64,000 bases of DNA from Chrysomallon squamiferum (Eukaryota; Mollusca; Gastropoda; Neomphalida; Peltospiridae), in NCBI GenBank assembly GCA_012295275.1, contig CM022673.1, positions 19,583,810 to 19,647,809 of the forward strand. Direction: 5' to 3'. Both the position numbers and the translations under genes were made by a program. How positions within the stretch are numbered: the stretch's first letter is position 1; the number at the start of each line of letters is the position of its first letter. Of this stretch, positions 36,185-48,364 are shown piece after piece. Under the pieces are notes generated by a model. It did no database searches and was not told the origin of the DNA. It worked only from the letters and a program-made list of their open reading frames with translations.

Positions 36185-36891
36185 CAGTATTCCCTCGTTA
36201 TTCGCGGGGGTTACGTTCTTTACCCCCCCCCCGCGAATAGCGAAAAACCGCGAATATTGGATGCAGTTTTAAAACGTCTATTATGAGATTATATACGGTA
36301 CTAAATGCTTCCCAAACACTTTCTAAAGACACTCTTACTCATTAATACAGTAATAATGTAGTAATATTGCATGCAGTTATGTATTTCACTAATGTAGTAA
36401 TGATAATGTAAACACATTTTAATTTTGTACTGAAACAATATTTTAATCAGAAAGAAACGTAAGTACAGGACAGTAACACCGCATAGCACAGTAACCCATA
36501 CAGTATTACTGTACCGTAAAGTCATTTTCTATGCGTACAACATATGTATTAGAATTGCCAGAAAGTGGAACAAATTTAAAGGCAAACAGACAGATAAATA
36601 CAGTACGCACAGTTCAGGTAATAATAATACAATTCAGTAATAATATGCAATTAAAAACATTATTAATACACGGTCACAAAAAATATGCACTGTACATACA
36701 GTGTATGCATTTATAAAAAAATACGTACTGTATTGCAATAATAATTGAAAAAATTTGATATTGTTTGTGCGGTTTACCGAGCATTTGTTTTTATGACGTT
36801 ATGACGCTCGCCTGGTATACCAGCATACGATGCGATAGGGTTAAGAGCCTAACCCGCGAATGGGGAACCGCGAACAGGTGAGGGTATACTG
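36185..36891. mobile_element. TA-flanked MITE with TTATTCGCGG ends (Tc/mariner-pogo type)
   Basis: The left end CAGTATTCCCTCGTTATTCG and the right end, read as complement CAGTATACCCTCACCTGTTC, are inverted repeats. Both continue into GCGGG/GCGGTT blocks, and each end is bordered by TA (36183-36184 and 36892-36893), the target duplication of Tc1/mariner-type elements. The element is about 707 bases with no transposase frame, hence non-autonomous. An extra internal palindrome (CCCCCCGCGAATAGCG against the start) strengthens the left end fold. A poly-C run sits at about 36223-36232. Confidence 0.78.
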
Positions 36892-36893
36892 TA

Positions 36894-39869
36894 TTTGATT
36901 TTGAGTGAACATAACGTCACTGTATTGTATTAATTTTAGATGACTGTCACAGGGCCCAGCGCAAAAGAGGTGTTACTTTCAAGTGCTAACGACCCTATCA
37001 AAATACGGCTTGTTTCCTGTTTAGGGATTGCGCCTTTAGTGGACCCACTGACCGTGCATTTAATAAACTATGACGGTTGGTTATTACAGATACATATATT
37101 TGTATTTACTAAGATATGTACAGATAATCGCCATGCGCGGCGGCCATTTCGCACTACTTAGTTTTCCGCTTCACCCACATTTCGCGTGAGGGGGCGCACC
37201 GTTTTCTCGCTTTTCGTCAGCTCATGTTATATTATTTCTTTTGAATTCCAGCATAAGAGAAACAGGCGGGAAATCCATAATCATTGTCAATTTCGAATAG
37301 TTTGATTCGGTTGAGTTTTTCTGTATCCACGTTTATTTAAAAAAAAAAAAAATGAAATTTTCAACACGCTTGAATCACTAAAACCAGATACGTCACACGA
37401 ATCAAATATAGCTGGACATAAAATTTATTTTTTTATTTTATTTTATTTTTTGTCTTACTGTCCTTAAAATTGTATCAGGTTCCTGCAAACATGCTAATTG
37501 TATTCTTTACCTCGTGATACATGTTCATCTCGGCGTTGGATCGCCAGTGTCATAGCGGACCAAAATTCCTATTATATGACTTATGTTTGAGAATGGATTA
37601 TATTGGCTAATTGTTCTTGAATTAATTACATCTTCCATAAGAATAATAGAAAAAGATGTACCTAATGATTTAATGGTATTTTTCATCCATAACTGTCTCG
37701 AATCTCAGACGAGTTGGAATTTTAAAACCATGAAAAACACCATCTATGATCTATCATCTAGCGATTCTAATTTCTAGGCAGTTTGTTTTTGTATTGTGTG
37801 ATGCAATTCATCCTTATCCCCTTTAGATCACTAGATTCATGTAACTACATTATCTCACCTGCAGTCTGTGTTGTTCAAGCAGATAAATCTACAAGTTTAA
37901 ATGTATATAACCTGAGCTGAACATGAGAAATTTTTAAAAATTAACACTAGATGATAATATAAAATGATCAATACCTTTAGCTGTTTGCAGATTTATTAAG
38001 GCACATATATGTATTTATTATTTGGAGAAAGCCTAAACACTCCTAAACGTTACAGTCCACACTTAAATCTTTCCAAAATCAGATGGGTTTTATCAGTAGA
38101 CATTTGCACTAAGTGGTTCAGGTCTTGTTTGCTTGAATTTTGTTCTGAATCCCTGGACACTACATCTGACAATGATACTGATCCAAATTATCTGCTTGAT
38201 ATTTCTGATTTTAATTCAAAATGATTAGGAAAAAGTGAAAGTTAAAATGTTGCTGGTATCACTATATTCAGAAGAAATAAATTTAATAATCTTTCTGAAA
38301 AAACACCCATTCTTTGTAACAAACTATAAAAAATCGTATTGGAACACATAATTACATAAATGGCCAATGTAAATGTGAACTGATTTAGAAAATTGTACTA
38401 AGTTCCAGTTAGCTGTTGAGTAACAGTTTTACAAATCTTTGTGAGCTCATTTTTTCCTTCTTTATTCTTAGTTTCAATTTTATCATGATTGTGATATTTA
38501 ATAGTTTTTATTATTTTTCAAAATAAGCAAAATTTTGATTGTCAAAGAGACTGTAGACATGTTTATGTCAGCTTTATTATATTTGCATCAGAACTCATCC
38601 TAGAAAATACTCAGTAAAGTCTGTCCAGTATGGGCACAGATCTTTATTGCAAAATTACCCATATTTAGATTTCATTTGTCTGACATACAAAAACATGAGT
38701 TAACAAAGAAAATGGTTTCAAATGACTAAAAGAGAAATGTTATTTGCTTTATTTTTCACTGTAATAGGAAATAACAAAAACAAAGAGCAAAAAAAAAAAA
38801 AAAAACCAAAACAAATAAACAAAGAAAAAACCCTACTTAATTTAATATTTTTATTACATTTTAAAATATCTTATTCCTGCATGATCTGTGAATGGAGTGC
38901 CGTTATATTCTAATTTCTATAATACAACTGTTGGATGACTGTAATGGAAACAGTAGTTTCCTTCTAATATGTTTTTATTTTATTTCATTATATATGATAC
39001 CTATAGCTGTTCAATATATAATCTCATCTTTGTCTTACTTTGACAAATAAAATGTTATAAAACTGTTACTAAAATCTGTTTTATGTTCTGTTTTTGGACA
39101 ATAAATGAATGGATGGTTTTACAATAACAGATTATAGTATCAAATGGTACTGAATTATTTTTTATTTTACATATTTTAGTATTCTTTTAAACTAATAGAG
39201 ATCATTGGTTCAAACTTGATAAAGTATAATAAATATATAAATTTATGGGGTTATTTTAAGTACACTTTAAACATTTAAACAATCAAATGTAATATCTAAA
39301 ACATTGTCAAAAAGTTCATAACTTCACTTATATCATTAAAGACTGTCAAACAGTGCTTTTTTTCTCAGTTATTTTTACAACATATAATGATTTAGTAATG
39401 TTCTTAATATAACAAATTATCTAAGGGTTTTTTAAAATTCTTATAGTTTTTCAAATGAACTTTATTTAATAATCATCTGCTCTTTAAAATTAGACCTGCA
39501 AGTGCCAACCTCTTTTTACAAGAAATGGTTCATAAAAATAATAAACAAAATGTATATATAAAAATAATATCTTCATTAAAAAATGTACAAAAGGGATAAT
39601 TTTAATATTCATATCTGCCATATCTGTCCAGCTTATAATTTCATAAATGCTATTCTGACATTCCATATCATTCTGTATGACAGGTTACAAAATTTGATCT
39701 CCTGCCTGGATCATGACAACTTGGCCATAATGAATCAGCAACACCAAACACTTTTTAACCATAAACATTTGTATTATTTTTAGATAAAGTTGTGGTAAAT
39801 TTTTAGACACATCTTAAAATTAACACCTACATTTTAGATTCTTGTGTTGACATGCTCATGAAAAGAAAT
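36894..39869. other. Intergenic between receptor and CNOT9
   Basis: No confirmed gene. A locally less AT-rich patch spans about 36940-37250. Two + strand open frames, 37583-37777 (ending SSSDSNF) and 38009-38224 (ending DNDTDPNYLLDISDFNSK), are more protein-like in composition than most of the background, but neither has clear splice sites or a motif I can assign. An A-rich run lies near 38790-38806. Confidence 0.4.
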
Positions 39870-40193
39870 TATAATGGCAAGTTTTATTTTGGTTGTTAAT
39901 TACATCTCGTATAGAATATTATTTCACTAGAACTTTTAAATGAATATCAATTACTGTTGGGCAGTTTCAAAGCTCACTGAAAACTGGAATTTGATTCTTC
40001 TTTAAACAAAACATATTTCTTTCATCGTAAAATTTAACATTTTTCCTGTACAGAATTAATATAAAAATTAATGTTTGTTTCTAGATTGTAACAAAATATC
40101 CATCAAATTTAGCATTATTTTCATCAAAAAATGTCAGTAATAACTTGACATTTCATCCCAAGAAAGGTGAAAACTGGCTGGGCTGGCTTCCAG
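39870..40193 (-). other. Probable 3' UTR of CNOT9
   Basis: Non-coding sequence after the CNOT9 stop codon on the - strand. The complement of TTTATT at 39882-39887 reads AATAAA, placing a candidate polyadenylation signal about 310 bases downstream of the stop. Later signals further left are possible. Confidence 0.4.
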
Positions 40194-40371
40194 TCATTGT
40201 GGTCCTGGATGTAATGGGGGAATTCCCCGAGGATCAGGAACACTGGGGGCTTCTAAATTAACTTGCAGCTGACTCAGCCAGCGTTTGGTGGAGTTATCAT
40301 CCTTGAGACATGCAGCAAAGGTACTGTCTTTAAGCTGATCTGGCAGACACTGACGCAGAGCTTCTCTTGCC
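40194..40371 (-). CDS. CNOT9: CNOT9 exon 9: C-terminal end
   Basis: Acceptor GTGTTTAG at 40372-40379 is used; the frame stays open upstream of it but leaves homology. Encodes [20 protein letters not shown] through TKRWLSQL to [13 protein letters not shown], then TGA at 40196-40194. Confidence 0.95.
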
Positions 40372-43300
40372 CTAAACACCGTCAATTGAATTGATACCTG
40401 AAAACTTGACATATGTATATTTAACTTTCAAGATACTTTATAGTTAACTACTTTGATGTGAGACAACACAAATAATCCACTTACTAGTACTAGAAAATGA
40501 AAAATCTTTTGTATTTAATTCAAAATGACATAAACAGATTGACACTATACCCAGATTTTGGGCTTGAAAAATATTGTAATAGTTTTAAATTGTTTTTAAT
40601 GCTTAAATACATCTACATGCCATTCCTGAATAACCTTACCTGGCATTATCTGACAATCTAAGGTAGCAACGCACAACATGTTTCAATAATCTTGCTGAGG
40701 GCTCTTTTGATAAATGTAGCACCATTTTACCCTGGTTCAAAGATAAATAAGTTTGAAAATTCAAATATTTAAATTAAAAAAACAACAACCAAGAGACAAA
40801 AGAAAGATGATAATATAATATTTAAAGTATTAATAAACAGAAAAATGTATTTATTTTAAAAGTCTATATTTATTATTTTTTTTTTTTTAGACACTTCAAC
40901 AATTCTCTGTTAATTAAAATGACAAAATATTATTTTTGATGTCACATAAATCAGTAGAAAATATTTATAAATAATATCCTAAATACTTACAAGTATCATT
41001 GCAACATGTGAGAATCGTTCATATGTTTGACAAATGTAAGCTAGTCCCGTTTCATCTAGGAGTATCTTTTGTAAAATAAATGTGGCAACCTAGATCAAAC
41101 CAAACAGAAATGGTGGAATATTAACTGGTTTTAAATTAAATCAATAAGATTTTGTGAAGTGTTAAAAAATTTGTTTAAAATAAATTCAACTTATAATACA
41201 GTTCAGTTTCAAATGTTTCTATTTAGTGAGTATTTGAATGTGTACATCTAATCTATATGTTTCTTTTAAGAAAATATTCAGGATTAAAGTAGTTTTCAGA
41301 TTATGCCAGTATTATGGAAAAAAAACTGGTGGTCACATTACATAAAGAAAGAAAAAAATGAAAAAGAATTCTTGGAAAATATTCAGAACATTTCATTTTT
41401 GTAAAGAAAAACAAAGCTGCAGAAAAAATGGCGAATGCCTTACTGTTTTGGAAAGTTCGCTACCAGACTCCATTATCCTCAAACATAATGGAATAATTTC
41501 AGTGTTAAGCAGAAAATTTATAACTTCTTGTTCATCAGTCTGAAAGTAAGTTGCATCAAATATCAAAAACAAAAACTATTTATTTAATCCATATTAAAGT
41601 AAAGGAGAACTTGTGAAGGAGAGAATAAGAATTTAAAAAACATATTTTCAAAATTTGTGTATTGGTTTACTGTAAATGTAAACAGAAAATCACTGACAAG
41701 ATATACTTACTTTGACTAGAGCACCAATTACACCAAGGCTGGTCAATCTGAGGTATTCAAATGGTCGGGTTTTACTCACTGTATGAAGGAATGGGTACAG
41801 AAACAATGGAATATGAGCTGAAAATTAAGTTTACTAATTCATAAATCTATTAAAAAATATATATTTATCAAGATTTCTTAGATTCCAACTGTATGTATTT
41901 TCTTTCATTTATTCATGAACAATATATGGAGAAATCAGTAATAGGATTCATGGTATCAGAGCAAATACTTGCTTCACACAATATATATAATAGTTTCCAG
42001 CTGGTGGGATCATACTACCACATACTGTTAAGTCTTCAAATCTAGTTAGATTCACAAAGGCCATTTACAACTGAAGTAATAGTTATATAAATAACATGTG
42101 ATAAGGGCAAAAAAATTCCAAGTCCTATATATGAAAAAAATTAAATAAAATTTTAAAAATATTTATGATAAATAAAAGAAACACAGAAAACCCTTGAAAA
42201 ACACAAAAAACATTTATCCTTGATAATTAAAATGTTTTCTAATTTATTTATTATTTATGGCAAAGAATTAGAGATGAGTTTCAGAAGTTAAAAAATAAAT
42301 AATTATTGATTGACAAGTCACCTTTTTTGAGGTGTTACCATGTGATAATGACAGTGATTTCTTTATATACAGTTTGAGAATCTGCATCCTAAATGTTTCA
42401 GATTTTGAAATATAAAGAGATAGCCTCACTACAGATTTCAAGTCTAAATAAGAAGTCTTTTTATTTCATATACAGTTTATACAAATTGTTTACAGGCATT
42501 TATTTTTTATTTTTTAAATAATAAAATGTTACAGTACAACACATTTTCTGAATGTAATTGACTTCATTGATAAACCTCATCTCCAGATATATTTACAATA
42601 TGTTAGAAGCAAACTATTTTATTTAAGTAAGCAGATTATACACTGTTTTTTAGAAATGAGTTGTGAATACCTAGATTCTAATTAACCTAGTTTTATATGA
42701 AACTAAACTATTATCTTTTATTTTTATATAATGTATGTCATTATAAATAGCTTTTAAATTTGAAATGCTCCCAAAACTTTGATAATCAAATCAAAAATTA
42801 CAGGATCAAATAGCTGCACCTAATATACTATTATGGGCTATGCCATGTCAAATCAGCCCTCCAAAAAATAATTTTAAACACGGCAATATGACAAGGATGC
42901 TAAATCTGCCATTATTGTTCAGTTTGAAGTACACTGACCTTTTGACCTTTGTTATGACCGTGTGATGTCCTTGAGATGTCCTTTTTTGAAATTTAATCTC
43001 CTACATTTTAACTAAAACATACAAACGTTTCAGAGATGTAATATTCTTTGTTTTGCAACAATACACATTCAAAAATTGCGTGTCCATGAAAATAACACCT
43101 TTTCTGCCATTACCATCTGATTAGCTAAAACCTGAATGACCAATTCCTGATGCTAGGAATCACCATTTCTTTTGATCACCTAGTAATACATTGTAGGCCT
43201 ACATGCTATGATCATATTATATCAAACTACTTCCCTCATTGCCTTCTTACTAGTTCAGCCGTCACAGAATCAAACTGTCACCCACTTCTCCATAGTCTTG

Positions 43301-46300
43301 CAATTCTAGCACCATCCTTTTTACGCAGAGAGTACATCCATTGAAAAGATGGAATAGAAGGTGTATCAATGACACAGAAGATGTCCCATTCACTAATCCA
43401 ACATGTGTCTTCTTTCTTTGGCCAGTGTAGGCATGCATCTTTGACTTAGACACTGGAACTAACCATTTTGGCCACTTGAAACCTCCCTTGTAGTTCCAAT
43501 TCATGCTTTGCTATGCGTTTTGGTGTGATGTTGAAAAAGTGAATACCTGGAATGCTGTTGATGCAAAAGTCCATGACAGACTAACTGGTTAGGATTGGGT
43601 CTGTGTAGTGATGCTGCAAACTGGCCTTTGTCATCTTCACCATACCCCCCCCCCCATTCCATCACAGACACTTTTGCCATGGCTTGTCATAAAAACGTTC
43701 CATTCAGCTTCCAACCCAAAGACCTCTTCATGATGGCAAAAGGTTAACAAAATTGTTCTTATTTTTATATGGTCCAGCATCAGTGTCACAAAATAGAGTA
43801 GTGAACTGAATTGATCTCAAGACTAATTTTATCTCAGGTATTACTTTAAAATATAGTGGTCATAGTACTAGTAAATGTACCACTGTTTTTATATCAGACA
43901 TAACAGTAGTTGAAGTAATAATAGTAAAAGTTGTTGTTGTAGAAGTATCAGTGTTGTAATACCTGTAGAAGTATTTGTATTCCAGTAGTAGTATTACTAG
44001 TATTATTACTACTACTGCCAGAAATAATAATAATAATGATGATGATGATAACAATGATAATAATAATCATAATGATAATTAAAGCAATATTAATGCTACA
44101 AGTAGCAGTAGAATTCATCAAGGTAGTCTCATAGATGTAGTAGTTGTGGCAGTAGGTAGTAGGAGATATAATAGTAATGTAGAATGAGTGTTAGTATAAT
44201 TAGTAGTATTAGAAAAAGTGGTAGGATTAATTATAGTTGCTAGTAATAGAAGTAGCAAAATAAGAAATAGCTATTGTAGTAGAAATAGCACCATTAGTAA
44301 TGGTAGAAGTACTGGTGGTAGTGGAGGTAGTAGTAGTAGTGGAGGTAATAACAGGAGCCAAGAGGGAGTTATAATAGTAAAATAATTGCCATGTGCTCAA
44401 TGTGGATTTCACCAGGGGAGTTCAAGGAGTTCCTGACATGCCTGAAGCCACACTTCCTGTTAACCCTTTGGGCCTGATTGTGTAGAATATGTCATGCCAT
44501 TTGGCATCTTTTCATATCCTTCAGGCATTCTTTCAGACCTGTCAGGAGGATTTTGACTCTAAAGATGAGTATTTGGTCTCAGAGAAGTCTATACATGTAG
44601 AAAATGTACATTGTAGTGCACTGTATCAATCATCCGTGCAGGAATGGATTTTTTAAATCTACATTGTGGCTAAACAAAAAAAATTACACCTCTGAATCTT
44701 TTATATGTTTTAGTTAACATGTGGGAGTTTAAATTTCAAGAAAGGTCATCTCAAGGTCATGTGATCAATAAGATCAATTTCAAGGTCATAACAAAGGTCA
44801 GTGTACCCCAACATTCTCCAAATTGAACAATAATGGCAGATTTGGAAATCTTGTCATATTGCCTTTTCAACAATACCAATTTTATGAAGAGTTCCTGAGA
44901 TTATGAGGGTTCAAAGATTGGTGGTCACACCCATTTTGGCCAAAAATCTTAAAATTCAGGGGGCCCTATCTCCCAAATCATTGGTCTGAATGGATTTGGT
45001 GCTGTGGGATCCCAATCAACAAGTATACCAAGTTTCATAAAAATCTGAGACAGTCGGGTGTAACCTATTGGGTGATTTGACACGGAATGAATCCTATCAT
45101 TTCTAACACTGATGTATATAAAGAGAAAAGAAATTATTTAATTAGGACTAACTATTACTGAACTGTAACTGATCACTAAATTAACTTATTTATAATGTCT
45201 TATGAATTTACCTGCTTTAAAAAACAATTACATGTATAATGAAAAAAAAAAAAATGCTTTTTAAAAACTGCTCAAACCTTGAAGGAAGGCTGATCTTGTT
45301 TCTGGATGTGAAGCAACACACTGCAACAGAGCCAAGGCATTACACACTCGATTTGACTGCGAGGCCTTGAAACAAAGCATTAAAAAGTTTCTTTAATATA
45401 TAATCATAATATATATAAATCACAATATATGTATAAATTAGTCAAACTTGGTCAACTGGATGTGATCATCTCAAGAATTTTGATTGGTGAGCTCCTATAC
45501 AAATACTGAAAACAGCTATTTACTTGAAGTTGTTTATGGTCCTGGACTACTGACTTATTAGAAATTGGTATGAAATGAAAATAGGAAACAAAATATAATG
45601 AGACAAATACAATGTGCTAATTGAGGTGTACTGTGTCATTTGTTAATACTACTGCAGGAAGTACATGCATAATGTCTAGGCACCACACTATAATGCACAA
45701 TAAAATGGATAAATGTTACTGCTGGATATACATAATCAACAAATTGTAAAGTAATTTACCGTGAGATTTGGAGGATTAATGGCTGGATATATATTCACTA
45801 TTTCCTGCAGAAGAGCTGCAATAGTACCAAATGAATGCCATAGCATTGGAGCTAAATCAGGCACTACTTCCCTCTTCTTGCTGAATTTATAAAGGGTGCA
45901 TAAAAAATTGCTATCAGTTAATTTAGTAATGATCAATTATGTCTATTATCATTTCCAAAAAATTACAGTCATTCTATTATGTTGTGTAATAGTTACAGAC
46001 TACAAATATGGATTTAAATTTTTTATTTTTTAAAATAATATTCTAAGGACATAATTAGAAAAGAATATATCAAATATTTTGAAAATATGTTTTATGTTAA
46101 TCCATATTTTCTATCTTCATATACTATTTTTTTTACAGCAGAATAATCTTTAAATAAAATAAAAAGTTAATGAAAAAAAATGTATTATAATGACAAAATG
46201 TTATAGACCTCAATTCAAGGAGTGCATTTTCTCTGGTTTCTGGACTAGTCAATTCATTAATCCACTGGTATATTCTTTCTCGGTCAACGGATGGCAAAGG

Positions 46301-48312
46301 TCCTGGTACTGACGCTTGCTGTGGTGTTAATAAACGAGGCTGCTGAAACAGATATTAATACTATGAAAAAATCTTAATTATATAAAATTCCAAACCTCAT
46401 ACATCTTAAACCACTCTTTGTAACTACTGTAAGCAGAAATCTTGAATTTATAGGTTTGCATAAAGTAATTAAATTTAAGAAATTTGTAGTCAAGAAGTGA
46501 CTGTTATTAGACATCAAAACTATTTATCCATTATGAAATACAATATTTTGTTAACTGAATGCCGAAAAAATTAATGCACTAATCAGAACAAGCTGATGTG
46601 AAGCACAACTGTGACAGTCACACTCCTTCAACAAAGCCAGGGGTATATCTGTCATAGAAACTATTGTAACTGTTAAATATTGACTACCATTATATATTTT
46701 CAGCCTAATGAATAAAATTAGTTAACAGTTGTAATAAAGAAAAATTTTCCCTAAATAATTTCTATTAACTGATTTTATTTACTAGGTTGAATCAGTACAA
46801 TTGTAATGTATGTCTTTGAATTTAGAAATTACAACTGGTGATTACTGTTTGCAAGTGGTCAAAAAATAAAATACCAGTATTTACTAACAGTAACAGGGAC
46901 TAAAAGCAACATCTGTAACTATATGTAACAATGTCCTTTCAGTTGCTATTAGTGTGTTTGTGATTTTAAAAGTAATAATAATAAATGAATAAAACACCTA
47001 TAAAACAGAACAGGTTTGTCACTAACAACTGTCTTCTGCTAAGATGCAATTTCAACCAGAAAATACATTTTCAAGTACTGATATGTATATATATCTCAAC
47101 TTGGAATTTATTTTTTAATTTATTATTAAATTTTTAAAATAATTTAGCTTTTATTCCTAATATATAAATTTATTTTAAATACAAAATAGGTAAAAAGAAA
47201 AGGTTTACATGAATAATATATAAAGGATTTTAATTGCTGTTGATGTTCTACAATGATTACAAGAATTATTTATTTGTGCTATTTCTGGATGTGTATTTTG
47301 AATTGTCATTCACAATAAAAGATATAATATCAATCAAATTTTGTTGTTTTTGTATTTAAACTCATAAAAAATGATTACATTTACATCTAAGCAATACTTT
47401 GATTATGAAATATCATTAGAAGAGAGAACAGGAAGGCAAAATGTTTTAAGAAGAAAAAGAATATTAAGTAGGATTTAAAAATACAATGGATATTTATGAT
47501 ATTCCAAAGCAACATAACAAAGATACATATTTTATATCAGTATTGGTTACATCTTCCAACATCTGATACCAAATAATTATTTTATTTTATTATTTTTTTT
47601 TTAAATAGAAAACAAAAATGTTATAGCACAACATGTTTTCTGCATTTAACTGATTTCATTCTCAGAACTCATCTCCAGGTATATTTACAGAATGTTATAA
47701 ACAGAAACAATTCTATAAAATATTTATATTCAGTAAGTAGATTATACACTTTTTTCAAAATAATTGTTTATATTATTTTTTCATGTTAAAAACAATTGTC
47801 AAATCCCTAATCATCATGCCGAAAAAAATCTACGTTCATGTAACATGGCCAAATCACTGACTAGATTGATTACACCTACTTAGATAACTGGTGTATGCAA
47901 AAAAACAAACATGCAACCCTAATAAAAACAACATCCACTGCATAATAAATTTATAGAGTAATGTACTTTAATAATAAAATCATTTTGAACAGTCTCAGTT
48001 CTAGTTACAGCAGTAGGAAACTGGATTTAAACTATTTTGCCTGTGACATGATCAGCCTAGTCTCAATAGACTAGTGAAGTCAGAGTGTTGGTTGTGTGCT
48101 TGCTAAGATTAGTGCCCCTCCCTATGTCTGTATACAGTTAATATTTCTGTTTGGATATCTAATTTATATTATTTATTAAACATCATTAAGAAAAATTATT
48201 ACAAATGGTGATAATGTTGCTGCCTAATTATTTTCCAATGGTGTGCATTAATAATATTTAAAGAATGTACCAATCAATGAAAATGAAATTGATACTTAAT
48301 ATCTGTTTGTTT

Positions 48313-48364
<52 letters not shown>

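Larger units (their letters stand above)
42835..45095. mobile_element. Long inverted-repeat element inside CNOT9 intron 4
   Basis: The left arm (about 42835-43085) and the right arm (about 44630-45095) are inverted copies. CATGTCAAATCAGCCC opens the left arm and the complement of GGGTGATTTGACACGG closes the right. Both carry AACAATAATGGCAGATTT, a block of repeated AGGTCA/GGTCAT words and AACTAAAACATA in complementary order. The left arm lacks roughly 170 bases present in the right (the block around 44880-45060). The interior holds a broken coding remnant and a degenerate TAG/GTA-rich tract. This looks like a non-autonomous or decayed DNA transposon of unidentified superfamily. Confidence 0.72.

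Noticed and set aside
43150-43344. + strand frame inside the CNOT9 intron element
   Set aside because: Antisense to the SHGKS-family remnant and without motif of its own.
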